Assembly: GCF_014652875.1 (NCBI RefSeq)
Contig: NZ_BMZQ01000006.1
Location: 62,001-126,000 of the forward strand
DNA: 64,000 nt
Origin: Tianweitania populi
Lineage (GTDB): Bacteria; Pseudomonadota; Alphaproteobacteria; Rhizobiales; Rhizobiaceae
Direction: 5' to 3'
Made by a program: the position numbers and the translations under genes. Positions within the stretch are counted from its first letter, which is position 1. Every line of letters begins with the position of its first letter. The notes under the pieces are model-generated. The model saw only the letters and a list, made by a program, of their open reading frames with translations, had not been told where the DNA came from and ran no database searches. Shown here piece by piece: positions 54,723 to 62,992 of this stretch.

Positions 54723-55559
54723 CTATGTGCTCGCCATGACTAACCTGAGTTGTTCACCCGAGCCCAAATGGCTTCCGTCGGGCGCCCAGGCATCCATGCG
54801 CTCCAGAAGCCATCCATCTGCTGCGCACGCTTGTGTGCGCGCGCTCAAAAGGAGCCAGGGCGAAGACGTCTTTCCCAACCCGCTGCCTGGGGTCACCGAA
54901 AATGCGAGCGTGGGTATTGGAGTAGGCAAATTGAGGACGGCTCCGTAAGACGGAGCTAAGGCATCCATCAAAACAACCAGCCGCGCCTCGTCCGGCGGAA
55001 CGTCGTCATCGACCAAGCGCAGCCATGCAATAAGCTCAGCTTCGGGGCCGCCGCTGAACGGCCTGGCACTACCGACGGGTCTGATTTCGGTACGACTTGC
55101 AAAAGGTACGAATTCGCGGGGAACATTGAAAATGGGGCACCGCTCCGGCGCGGGAACCTCAGGCATGGACGGCGCTATCTGCGTTAGTTCCCGAGGACTT
55201 GAGGTGGCAGCTATCCCACTGACAGCAATGCTAACCCCAGCGTCGTTGACCGCGTTTGCTTGTAGCCATGCTGCCGTTTTACCCTCGCTGGAGTTGGAGG
55301 CTTCCAATTTGAACGGGTCACGTACAGCACGTCTGAATTTGCCAGATACCTGCTTGAGGGTTCGGCCTTGTTCTTTTGTCTGGTGCAGCATGGCTGTCGT
55401 GACAAGGCCCAGCATCAAGCCTCCATGCACGCCCCCAAACCCCCACCACGAGCGATCAAGATCGATCACAGTTCCAGGCGTGGAGGCTCTAAACACGTCG
55501 GCAATCGCTGCATCGCTACCAAAGCTTCTGGTTTCAACACTCACGGCATCGTTTCCCAC
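54723..55559 (-). CDS. Thioesterase-family (double hotdog) protein
   Basis: A GTG at 55559 with GAGG upstream starts a 278-residue protein. The segment DLDRSWWGFGGVHGGLMLGL is the substrate-binding hotdog motif of acyl-CoA thioesterase-like proteins, and the later repeat-like half (PFSGGPEAELIAWLRLVDDD) matches the second hotdog. Substrate unknown. It faces thiD tail to tail and is probably cargo unrelated to the plasmid genes. Confidence 0.75.
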   Translation of the reverse strand: MGNDAVSVETRSFGSDAAIADVFRASTPGTVIDLDRSWWGFGGVHGGLMLGLVTTAMLHQTKEQGRTLKQVSGKFRRAVRDPFKLEASNSSEGKTAAWLQANAVNDAGVSIAVSGIAATSSPRELTQIAPSMPEVPAPERCPIFNVPREFVPFASRTEIRPVGSARPFSGGPEAELIAWLRLVDDDVPPDEARLVVLMDALAPSYGAVLNLPTPIPTLAFSVTPGSGLGKTSSPWLLLSARTQACAADGWLLERMDAWAPDGSHLGSGEQLRLVMAST

Positions 55560-55618
55560 GGCTAACGCCTCTATGGTCGGAATATGAAATGAAACACTGT
55601 GCGGATTGGAACCGTCGA

Positions 55619-56254
55619 CTAGAAATAGGAGGGTCGATCCGGGTCGAAAATCGGCGGATAGTCATTGTCATCGAGCGCGTCGAGAAAATCATCCAGACCG
55701 GTCTCTCTGATAAAGCTGTACTCGCCGTCCGAGATGAGGTTCACCGTCAGGATCTCGACTTGCTCTTCCTCAATTCTGAGGTTCTCCGCAACCGCCTGGT
55801 CTGGCTCGATAACGGGCGTGAGGAAGAGGAACGTTTTGAAGGAGCAGATTGACAATGGAGGCGTCGGCATTGGTATCCGGTGTCCGAACCCAAGCCATGT
55901 GTCATCGATGAAAGGGTATTTCGCAAGCCACCTGAGATTTCCAATGATCTCATCACTTGGCTCACGCACATACCACATCAATTCCGCTCTCCGCCGGACT
56001 GCTTCACCAACATCCGACGGAAGGGTCATGGCACGGTCGCTCATACCACTGGTGAGCAGAACGTAGCCTTCATCCTCTGACTCGATCGGCGAGAAATCTC
56101 GACCGAACGCTAATATCTCGACCCCGTCTTCCTTCGGGAAGACGATGTCGGGCTCATCGAGTTCTTCAATGTAAACGTTTCGCCGGTGCACGAATGGGTC
56201 GTCTACCGACGATGTGGCGTTACCTGCGAACATATTCCTTAGTTTCGAGAACAA
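55619..56254 (-). CDS. Suppressor-of-fused domain (SUFU) protein, immunity-like
   Basis: A TTG start at 56254 follows AGGAG at ideal spacing; ATG at 56233 is the alternative. The 211-residue protein has YVLLTSGMSDRAMTLP, AELMWYVREP, LRWLAKYPFIDDTWLGFGHR, SFKTFLFLTPVIEPDQAV and NDYPPIFDPDRPS, the SUFU domain signature. Bacterial SUFU proteins serve as immunity proteins of polymorphic toxins. No toxin gene is beside it. Confidence 0.8.
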   Translation of the reverse strand: MFSKLRNMFAGNATSSVDDPFVHRRNVYIEELDEPDIVFPKEDGVEILAFGRDFSPIESEDEGYVLLTSGMSDRAMTLPSDVGEAVRRRAELMWYVREPSDEIIGNLRWLAKYPFIDDTWLGFGHRIPMPTPPLSICSFKTFLFLTPVIEPDQAVAENLRIEEEQVEILTVNLISDGEYSFIRETGLDDFLDALDDNDYPPIFDPDRPSYF

Positions 56255-56287
56255 TGACTCCTACCTCCGTATCTGACGATCGCCAGA

Positions 56288-56785
56288 TCACCAGAACTTC
56301 CAGAACGGTTTCTTTTTCGCGGGCTCCGGTTCTGGCACCCGTGATCTGAGGAACGCCAAGTACTTTGGGTCCTCACTTTCGAAGATTTCTGCGCCCTCCA
56401 GTCCATAGGCCCGCAGCAGTTCGTCAGTCGCTCGGTCCAGGTTGCCAACCTCATACTGGCACTGCCCCAACCGAAGGTGCAGGAAGGGATTTCCGACTGC
56501 ATCGGGAAAATGCATAGCGTTGCTGAGATTGTCGCGTCCGGCAACGAAATCACCCTTGAGGAAATTCGCATCCCCAATCGCGGTCAAAAGCCACGTACCC
56601 GCCTCCCATTGGGTTTTGGGTTCCGGCAGCAGATCGAAAGCTCCCCAGTACTTTGAGAGGGCGGCATCGAACTGATCGGATGCAGCGAGAGCATCTCCCG
56701 CTGCGCTCAGATCTTTGATGCTCTCGTGAATTGCTTCCAGCAGTTCCAATTTTATTCCTCCGCTGAACCTCTCGAGTTCAAACAT
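56288..56785 (-). CDS. TPR-like protein linked to the SUFU gene
   Basis: The 165-residue protein shows tetratricopeptide-like helices: AGDALAASDQFDAALSKYWG, then TAIGDANFLKGDFVAGRDNL, then LRLGQCQYEVGNLDRATDEL. It ends in a basic Lys/Trp tail. It lies 33 bp upstream of the SUFU gene on the same strand. TPR proteins of this size also accompany polymorphic toxin immunity genes, so the two may be an orphan immunity pair. Confidence 0.65.
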   Translation of the reverse strand: MFELERFSGGIKLELLEAIHESIKDLSAAGDALAASDQFDAALSKYWGAFDLLPEPKTQWEAGTWLLTAIGDANFLKGDFVAGRDNLSNAMHFPDAVGNPFLHLRLGQCQYEVGNLDRATDELLRAYGLEGAEIFESEDPKYLAFLRSRVPEPEPAKKKPFWKFW

Positions 56786-57145
56786 TCATCTGCAAACCGA
56801 CTAAGGCCAGACTAAAGCGGTGTGGCTCGAGGTTCTACTCACTGGTCAGTATAACAGCGTGTCTCTGAGCCAATCGTATGGAGAAAGAAAATAAGAGTGA
56901 GAAGCAAAAGGGGGGTGGTCGCAGATCGGCCGAACCGGTGACGCATGCGCTCAACCGCGCCGCTCGCGATCCCGGCCGCGTCGTCCTTCGCAGGGCTGTT
57001 AGCCCAGCTTGTCCTGCCGGGCAGGGATGCTCGGCCGCAGTTGCACCGGTCCGTCCGCTCCGCGGGCTGGGGGAGGTCTTCGGGAAGAAGACGAGAAAGG
57101 ACGTCGCGATTGGCGGTGTCCGGCAACCCCGTAAGGAGCATTTCC
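56786..57145 (+). other. Gene-free leader of the second parB gene
   Basis: No gene is seen. The stretch carries an inverted repeat in which AAGGACGTCGCGA (57097-57109) pairs with CGTCCTT (56982-56988) and TCGCGA (56964-56969), the left arm being split by 12 bases; CCTGCC-G-GGCAGG sits at 57013-57025. It may fold as one long leader structure. Confidence 0.4.
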
Positions 57146-58885
57146 ATGGAACTGAAGTTTGTTGATCCGCGCGCGCTGAAGGCGAACCCCGACAAGGCGC
57201 GACGCTCCAGGTCCAACCCACAGGCCGACGCTTTGCTGCTCGCGACCATCCGCGCCGTCGGCATCGTGCAGCCGCCTGTCGTAGCCCCGGACGTCGGTGG
57301 TGGCAACGGCTTCGTCATTGATGCCGGTCATCGCCGCGTCAAGCAGGCCATCGCGGCCGGGCTTGAGGAGATCGCGGTGCTGGTGATCGAGCGGGCCGAG
57401 GATGGCGGCGCGATGCGCTCGCTGGCCGAAACGCTTGCGCATGAGCAGCTCAATCCCGTCGACCAATGGCGGGCGATCGAGCGTCTGGTTGCACTCGGCT
57501 GGACCGAGGAAGCAATCGCAGTCGCTCTGGCTCTGCCGGTTCGCCAGATCCGCAAGCTGCGTCTGCTCGCCAATGTCCTGCCAGCGATGCTGGATCAGAT
57601 GGCGAAGGGCGATATGCCCAATGAAAGCCAGCTCCGCACCATCGCTTCCGCCTCGCTCGACGAGCAGAAGGAGGTCTGGAAGAAGCACAAGCCCTCCAAG
57701 GCTGACCCGCAGGTCTCCTGGTGGAGCGTGGCGCAGGGCCTGCAGAAGACCCGCATGTACGCCCGCGACGCGAGCTTTGACGACGAACTCGCTCAGGCCT
57801 ACGGCATCGCCTGGGTCGAAGACCTGTTCGCGCCGGCCGATCAGGACAGCCGCTACACGACCGACGTCGAAGCATTCCTTGGCGCTCAGCAGGAGTGGAT
57901 GACGCAGCACCTTCCCAAGAAGGGTGTTATCACCGAGGTCAACAACTGGGGCCAGCCGGAGCTGCCGAAGAAGGCCGAGCGCGTTTATGGCAAGCCCGGC
58001 AAGTCCGACCACACCGCCCTCTATCTCGATCGCGAGGGGAAGGTGCAGTCGGTCCACTTCCGCATGCCCGAGACGAAGAAGCCGAAAAAGGGCGAGGAGC
58101 CGCTTGGCGAGGGTGACGATGCTGCGATCGTCGTCAAGACGCGCCCCGATGTCACCCGCAAGGGCATCGAGATGATCGGCGATCTGCGAACCGATGCTCT
58201 GCACGAGGCGTTGTCGCGGGCGCCGATCGAGGACGGCACGCTGATGGCGTTGCTGGTCCTCGCCTTCGCCGGCCAAAACGTGACGGTGGCGTCGGGCGCG
58301 CGCGACATCTCGTATTACGGGGCGGCCGGCCTTGGAGAACATGCCGCCCGCCTGTTTGACCAGGAGGGCAAGCTCGACTTCGACATGGACACGCTGCGCA
58401 TCGCGGTGCGGTCCCTGCTGATCGACGTGTTGTCCTGCCGGGAGAACCTGTCCGACAGCGGCATCCTCTCCCGCGTGGCCGGCGACGTGATCGGTGCGGA
58501 CAACTTCCTGCCCAATATGGGTACGGAAGACTTCCTCTCTTGCTTGTCGCGGCCGGCGCTCGAAGCGTCGTGCGCCGATACGCCGGTCCTGCCGCGCCAG
58601 AAGGTCAAGGACACGCGCACGGCCCTGGTTGAACACTTCAAGGAGGGTCGCTTCATCCATCCGTCGGCGCAGTTCGGACCCGATCAGGCCAAGCTTGCGT
58701 CATGGCTGAAGAAGAACGAGCGCACGGGACAGCCTGAGGACGAAGGCACTCCGGAAGACCAGGACGAGTCTGACGGCGATGCCGTTGCCGAGTCCGAGCA
58801 TGACTACCGCGAGGAGGATCCGGCTCCGCAGGACGACGACCTCACCGACGAACAGCGTGAAGCTTACAAGGTCGCCGCCGAATAG
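57146..58885 (+). CDS. Second ParB/Srx-domain protein
   Basis: The ATG at 57146 follows AAGGAGCA. The N-terminal ParB core runs VDPRALKANPDKARRSRSNP, then AVGIVQPPVVAP, then GFVIDAGHRRVKQAIAAGLE and ETLAHEQLNPVDQWRAIERL, with a helix-turn-helix at WTEEAIAVALALPVRQIRKL. The 579-residue length is well above RepB, with an extended C-terminal domain ending in an acidic tail. It is a different lineage from RepB and resembles the ParB-like proteins of mobile-element leading regions; gene regulation or partition are both possible. Confidence 0.85.
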   Translation: MELKFVDPRALKANPDKARRSRSNPQADALLLATIRAVGIVQPPVVAPDVGGGNGFVIDAGHRRVKQAIAAGLEEIAVLVIERAEDGGAMRSLAETLAHEQLNPVDQWRAIERLVALGWTEEAIAVALALPVRQIRKLRLLANVLPAMLDQMAKGDMPNESQLRTIASASLDEQKEVWKKHKPSKADPQVSWWSVAQGLQKTRMYARDASFDDELAQAYGIAWVEDLFAPADQDSRYTTDVEAFLGAQQEWMTQHLPKKGVITEVNNWGQPELPKKAERVYGKPGKSDHTALYLDREGKVQSVHFRMPETKKPKKGEEPLGEGDDAAIVVKTRPDVTRKGIEMIGDLRTDALHEALSRAPIEDGTLMALLVLAFAGQNVTVASGARDISYYGAAGLGEHAARLFDQEGKLDFDMDTLRIAVRSLLIDVLSCRENLSDSGILSRVAGDVIGADNFLPNMGTEDFLSCLSRPALEASCADTPVLPRQKVKDTRTALVEHFKEGRFIHPSAQFGPDQAKLASWLKKNERTGQPEDEGTPEDQDESDGDAVAESEHDYREEDPAPQDDDLTDEQREAYKVAAE

Positions 58886-58919
58886 GGCGCCTCCGCTTCA
58901 ACTCTTGCGAACGATCATC

Positions 58920-58950
58920 CCGCCGCCGGCACATCGCCGGCGGCGGTTCT
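58920..58950 (+). terminator. Strong hairpin after the second parB gene
   Basis: CCGCCGCCGGC (58920-58930) and GCCGGCGGCGG (58936-58946) form a perfect 11-bp stem with loop ACATC, followed by TTCTGTTT. It lies 35 bp after the parB stop. Confidence 0.65.
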
Positions 58951-58980
58951 GTTTCCACCATCAACACCATGGAGAAAACC

Positions 58981-59457
58981 ATGTACGCCGAAATGATCTA
59001 CGACCTCGTGCCCCTGGGCTCGACCCTGACGTATTCCGATGGCACGCCGCGACCGCCGGAGCGCCACCGCAAGAAGCTTGCCGCCTGGGAAAATCGAAAT
59101 TCCGGCGGCCGCCTGATCCGAAGACAGGCCGAAGCTCGCATCGGCAACACGACGATCCCTGCGTCCATCACCCTACACGAGGGCGATTACGGCAGTCAGG
59201 GCACCATAGTCCTGCGTGTCCACCGGACGTTCTCGGTGAACAGCGACCTGAAGTTCGCGGTCGTCAGCCGCCCGGCCAGCGGCTCGGTTCTCGTTCTCGA
59301 CCGCGATGGCGACGATGCCGAGCTTGTCCATCTTGCCGCCAATCGCGAGGCCGCCGAGGAATGGCTCAACCGCCATCGCTATCCGAACGCCGTCCTGCAG
59401 GAATTCTCAGCCGACGCGACTGCGGCGGATGCTGTGGAAGGGAGGGTCGCGGCATGA
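58981..59457 (+). CDS. Hypothetical plasmid protein
   Basis: I chose the ATG at 58981 behind GGAG; an in-frame ATG at 58969 adds four residues. The 158-residue protein (MYAEMIYDLVPLGSTLTYSD, ASITLHEGDYGSQGTIVLRV, EEWLNRHRYPNAVLQEF) belongs to no family I recognise. It overlaps the next gene by four bases, so the two are coupled. The downstream small genes and ArdC suggest a role in plasmid establishment. Confidence 0.65.
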   Translation: MYAEMIYDLVPLGSTLTYSDGTPRPPERHRKKLAAWENRNSGGRLIRRQAEARIGNTTIPASITLHEGDYGSQGTIVLRVHRTFSVNSDLKFAVVSRPASGSVLVLDRDGDDAELVHLAANREAAEEWLNRHRYPNAVLQEFSADATAADAVEGRVAA

Positions 59458-60341
59458 AAGCGCGCGCGTCTGAGCATGATGTCACCGAACCCCCCGCATT
59501 TCCGGGGGCTTGTTGTGGTCGAAGCGCAGATGGTATGCCCGTTGCCCTCGTCGGTGAACATGCCTTCGCCATGGCCCCCGCCCGCGACGGCCGGCATTAC
59601 CTTGTCACCGGTTGGCGCATTCGCCGACCCATGGCGGAATGGAAGCGCGACGATTTCTATGGTCATAGCGGCGAACTCGCCGACGAGAACGCCTTCTGCG
59701 CTAGGGTTCTGGAGAATGTCGAGCATCAACGAGAGAAGGTCGCTCTTTGCCGGCGCGAGGAAATCTCTTGGGCGAGTACCCCTTGGGGTCCCTCGCAAGG
59801 TGTGACCGTTTATGCCGACGGTGTCGTCTTCCACTCGACAGCCGGCCATGGCGGATTTCTCCTTTCGGCCGATCGCAACCGCAAGGTCCATCCGGCGATC
59901 CGAGTCGTTGGCGCCGCCTATGAAGAGGATGAGGCATGGGCGATCGTCGCGTTCAGCTTCCCGCATTTGTTTACCGGTTTCGAGCGTCGTGCAGCCGAGA
60001 AGACCATGAAGGACAGCTTCCCGGGCGCCTGGGAAGCGATCACAGGCAACGTTCTTGGACCCGGTGAATCCTGGAAGAAGGATGAGCGTGCTTTCTTCGC
60101 GAAGCACAACGATGATTGGATCGTGGTATCGGCGATCGTCTGCGATCACCAACCCGGCTTTACCGAGGTCGTCGCTGTTCCCGGCGGCAGGCGTGGGCCA
60201 GGCGCCGAGGAGCGTCGCTTTCTCGTTCCTTGGGATGAATATCGCGTCGGTCGTTTCGGCTTCGTGATCGATCCGGAGCGCCACGCTGTCTATGGCGGGC
60301 CGTCAAGCTTTGTCGGTTGGCAGGGGAGACTTGGCCGATGA
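59454..60341 (+). CDS. Hypothetical protein, possibly DUF7007-type
   Basis: The ATG at 59454 overlaps the preceding stop. The 295-residue protein has WASTPWGPSQGVTVYADGVV, HSTAGHGGFLLSADRNRKVH and WAIVAFSFPHLF, which I associate with DUF7007 proteins of alphaproteobacterial plasmids; the assignment is from memory. No catalytic motif is clear. Four-base overlap with the next gene suggests an operon of three small genes after parB. Confidence 0.55.
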   Translation: MKARASEHDVTEPPAFPGACCGRSADGMPVALVGEHAFAMAPARDGRHYLVTGWRIRRPMAEWKRDDFYGHSGELADENAFCARVLENVEHQREKVALCRREEISWASTPWGPSQGVTVYADGVVFHSTAGHGGFLLSADRNRKVHPAIRVVGAAYEEDEAWAIVAFSFPHLFTGFERRAAEKTMKDSFPGAWEAITGNVLGPGESWKKDERAFFAKHNDDWIVVSAIVCDHQPGFTEVVAVPGGRRGPGAEERRFLVPWDEYRVGRFGFVIDPERHAVYGGPSSFVGWQGRLGR

Positions 60342-60661
60342 CCGGGCCAGATCGCCCGGCGCAGCTCTTTCGCATGGAGGAAGCCCATCGGCAGACCCAG
60401 CGGCAACTGGACATGATCGACCGGCAGATCACACGGCGCATGACAGCGCTGATACCGCGATTGCACCCGCGCCAGAGTACCTATCGGCGCGGAAAGCCGC
60501 CCGACCCCGGCGCGTTTCTCGAACGGTATCGTGCAAACCTGGCCGCCGTCACCGCCGAGCATCAGCCGGAAATAGACGCTCTGTCGCGCAAGCTCGCATG
60601 GCAGGAAAGCGTTATCACGGCGTTGAGGGCTCAGCTTCAATTGCAGGAGCTGTGTGCCTGA
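60338..60661 (+). CDS. Small coiled-coil-like hypothetical protein
   Basis: The ATG at 60338 overlaps the previous stop. The 107-residue protein is Arg/Gln/Glu-rich and helical (MEEAHRQTQRQLDMIDRQIT, EIDALSRKLAWQESVITALR), so it likely forms a coiled coil. It ends at 60661 and is followed by a long structured gene-free region. No family recognised. Confidence 0.6.
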   Translation: MTGPDRPAQLFRMEEAHRQTQRQLDMIDRQITRRMTALIPRLHPRQSTYRRGKPPDPGAFLERYRANLAAVTAEHQPEIDALSRKLAWQESVITALRAQLQLQELCA

Positions 60662-61142
60662 AGCGTGCTGGCGCCCGCGCGTCAGCCAAACTTCGATCCG
60701 TAGCGGTCGTCACGGTCGCTTCCATGGCGACCAGGCGGCCCGAACAGGTAGGGGACGTCACTACGGAGCGGCAAGGACCAACGGATGGGATGGAGGCGCG
60801 GATTGATCGGGCGCTTATCGCTCTCGCATGCCGGTGGCGTTGACTATCCCCGGCCGGTCTTCCCGGCGGGTTTGCTGCGGTCTGAACCGGCGGCCGGTCC
60901 CTTCAAGGCCGCTATCGCGCCGCGGAGCGGCCGGAACCCGCCGATCTCGACAAGGCCGCCCCGCGTCCTGCGCAGGGGCCAGTGAAGAGCTGGCCCCCGC
61001 TTGTCCGCAAGCCGACCTCGCTCGCCTGGCAGGCTCCGAACCCTGAAGCGCCCAGCTTGCGCCGGTTCCTTTTGACCGCACCCGCAGGGAAGACCGGCCG
61101 GAGGCCGATCACCTGGAGGGCATCGCTAGAAAGGTAAGCTTC
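60662..61142 (+). other. 481-bp gene-free, highly structured region
   Basis: Arms 60850-60871 and 61080-61101 are inverted copies (21 of 22 positions); inside lie GCGGTC (60877-60882) with GACCGC (61074-61079), AACCGGCG (60885-60892) with CGCCGGTT (61060-61067), GGCCGCT (60907-60913) with AGCGGCC (60926-60932), and GGGGCCAG (60975-60982) with CTGGCCCC (60990-60997). The whole 250 bp can fold as one multi-branched structure. Frames within it show no gene. Confidence 0.6.
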
Positions 61143-61730
61143 ATGTCCAGTTCAACCCGCTCCACCAACTCCAAGGCCCGCGTCGTCGCGCTCCGCAAGG
61201 GCACGACCCTCGAAATGGTCCGGCTCTGCTGCCCGGATGGCAATCAGGCCTCCCTCATCTCCGAGAGCTTCGGCCTCCCTGTCCTCGACAGCGACGGCAT
61301 CCGCGAGTTCCACCAGCGCAGCCTGATTGAAGGCGCCGACACCCTCTCCGAGGGACTTTCCGACAAGGCCATGCAGATCCACCTGCAACGGATCGTCGGC
61401 TCCTATGTCGGCTCCGCTTACGGGGCTGGCCAGTTCTACTCGAAGGCCGTTACCGAGGCAAAAGATGCCACGGCGAAGCTCGCCAACGACATCCGCGACG
61501 AGGACCTCGACGGTCCGGTCGGCTTCGACAGCAACGCCCAGCGCAAACGCGAGTTTGCTGCCGACATGGGTCTTCAGTCGCACGCCCTGCGCATGGCGGC
61601 CGAGGGTGCCATTGCTGCCTACGAGCACATCGTCGGCGAAAGCTGGAAGCCCTACGAGCGCCAGGTCGAGAACCCCGGCCAGAACGTCAGCCGGCAGGCT
61701 GCCGATCTCCAGATGGCGGCACTTGGCTGA
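61143..61730 (+). CDS. Hypothetical plasmid protein (195 aa)
   Basis: The ATG at 61143 follows GAAAGG. The protein has ARVVALRKGTTLEMVRLCCP, GSYVGSAYGAGQFYSKAVTE and ALRMAAEGAIAAYEHIVGES. It is mostly helical with no named domain. The region after it forms a strong hairpin (61738-61761) and the region before it is structured. Function unknown; location suggests plasmid transfer or establishment. Confidence 0.7.
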   Translation: MSSSTRSTNSKARVVALRKGTTLEMVRLCCPDGNQASLISESFGLPVLDSDGIREFHQRSLIEGADTLSEGLSDKAMQIHLQRIVGSYVGSAYGAGQFYSKAVTEAKDATAKLANDIRDEDLDGPVGFDSNAQRKREFAADMGLQSHALRMAAEGAIAAYEHIVGESWKPYERQVENPGQNVSRQAADLQMAALG

Positions 61731-61737
61731 TCGCCAA

Positions 61738-61761
61738 CGGGCGGAGCTTCGGCTCCGCCCG
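61738..61761 (+). terminator. UUCG-loop terminator-like hairpin
   Basis: CGGGCGGAGC, TTCG, GCTCCGCCCG forms a perfect 10-bp stem closed by a UUCG tetraloop, just after the preceding stop, followed by ATTTCCC. Confidence 0.6.
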
Positions 61762-62065
61762 ATTTCCCACCCAATCAGGCTGGTGTCCTTGTGGACGCCG
61801 GCCTCTTCGCATGTCTTCATGATCCAAACCTAACACCAGGAATAGACATTGTGGCCCGCGCCAGTCGCGGCCGTCACGAATGTTGGTCCTGCTCCGGTCC
61901 TCGTCCCGCGAAACGGCTGCGCCGTCCTTCACTGCGTTTCGGCCCATCCTGCGACATCTCTCTTTTTTCCGATTGCTCATCCGCGGGTTTGCGGACCTGC
62001 GGTCCTGCGCGTGCGGACCTCGTGACGGCCGCGACTGGCGCGGCCTCGAATGGAGGTTTTGGAAA
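61762..62065 (+). promoter_or_regulatory. Leader of ardC with a perfect 24-bp inverted repeat
   Basis: The arm 61856-61879 (CCGCGCCAGTCGCGGCCGTC then ACGA) is repeated perfectly in inverted form at 62020-62043, with about 140 bp between. The interior holds CGAAACG and CGTTTCG around CGGC-TGC-GCCG, and CCGC-GGGTTT-GCGG. No gene is present. The large stem-loop directly precedes ardC and may be a single-strand promoter or a leader RNA. Confidence 0.6.
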
Positions 62066-62992
62066 ATGAGCAGGAAAGAAAACAAACCCCGCGTCGATAT
62101 CTACGCGAAAATCACCGACCGCATCGTCGCGGATCTGGAGAAGGGCGTGCGTCCTTGGGTCAAGCCCTGGAGTGCCGTGAATACGACAGGCCGGATCACC
62201 CGCCCGCTCCGGCATAACGGTCTCCCGTATCAGGGGATCAATACGCTGCTTCTCTGGTCGGAGGCTGTGGCGCGGGGTTTTGTCTCGCCAACCTGGATGA
62301 CGTTCAAACAGAGCGTCGAGCTGGGGGGCCATGTCCGCAAGGGCGAGTCAGGCTCGATGGTGGTCTACGCCAGCCGCTTCACGCGTACCGAAACGGATGC
62401 GCGCGGCGAGGAGGTCGAGCGCGGCATTCCCTTCCTCAAGGCCTATACAGTGTTCTGCGCCGATCAGATCGAGGATCTGCCGGCGCAGTATTATGGCAAT
62501 CCCGCACCTGTGGACGATCCGGTGGAGCGGGTCGAGCACGCAGATGCCTTCTTTGCCAATACCGGAGCGGTGATCCGGCACGGTGGCGACAAGGCCTTCT
62601 TCAATCCGGCGCTTGATATCGTGGAAATGCCGCCGTTCGAGAGCTTTCGCGATGCGCCTAGTTACTACGCAACCTTGGGACATGAGCTAACCCATTGGGT
62701 CGGCTCGGAAAAGCGGCTCGATCGCAACCTCTCCCGCTATCACAAGGATCGCTCCTTCAGGGCGCACGAGGAGCTCGTGGCCGATCTGGGCGGCTGCTTT
62801 TTGGCGGCGGATCTCGGCATCGTTCCCGAATTGGAGCCAAGGCCCGATCATGCGAGCTACCTGGCGAGTTGGCTTGAAATTCTCAAGAACGAGAAGCGCT
62901 TCATCTTCGCCGCGGCTGCCCATGCCCAGCGCGCTGTCAATTATCTGCACGAACTCCAGCCGGGCGCGGCACAGGTCGCGGAGGCCGCATGA
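62066..62992 (+). CDS. ardC: Antirestriction protein ArdC
   Basis: ArdC proteins bind single-stranded DNA and protect incoming plasmid DNA from restriction. The ATG at 62066 follows GGTTTTGGAA. The 308-residue protein has the N-terminal DUF1738 domain (DIYAKITDRIVADLEKGVRP, NGLPYQGINTLLLW, FKQSVELGGHVRKGESG) and a C-terminal metallopeptidase-like domain with LGHELTHWVG (HExxH) and EELVADLGGCFL. The stop overlaps the next gene. Intact. The long inverted repeat upstream suggests expression early after entry. Confidence 0.93.
   Translation: MSRKENKPRVDIYAKITDRIVADLEKGVRPWVKPWSAVNTTGRITRPLRHNGLPYQGINTLLLWSEAVARGFVSPTWMTFKQSVELGGHVRKGESGSMVVYASRFTRTETDARGEEVERGIPFLKAYTVFCADQIEDLPAQYYGNPAPVDDPVERVEHADAFFANTGAVIRHGGDKAFFNPALDIVEMPPFESFRDAPSYYATLGHELTHWVGSEKRLDRNLSRYHKDRSFRAHEELVADLGGCFLAADLGIVPELEPRPDHASYLASWLEILKNEKRFIFAAAAHAQRAVNYLHELQPGAAQVAEAA

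Noticed and set aside
56999-58660. 553-codon open frame on the minus strand opposite the second parB gene
   Set aside because: It is the mirror of a GC-rich coding gene with a clear ParB signature on the plus strand; no family motif or start signal appears on the minus strand.
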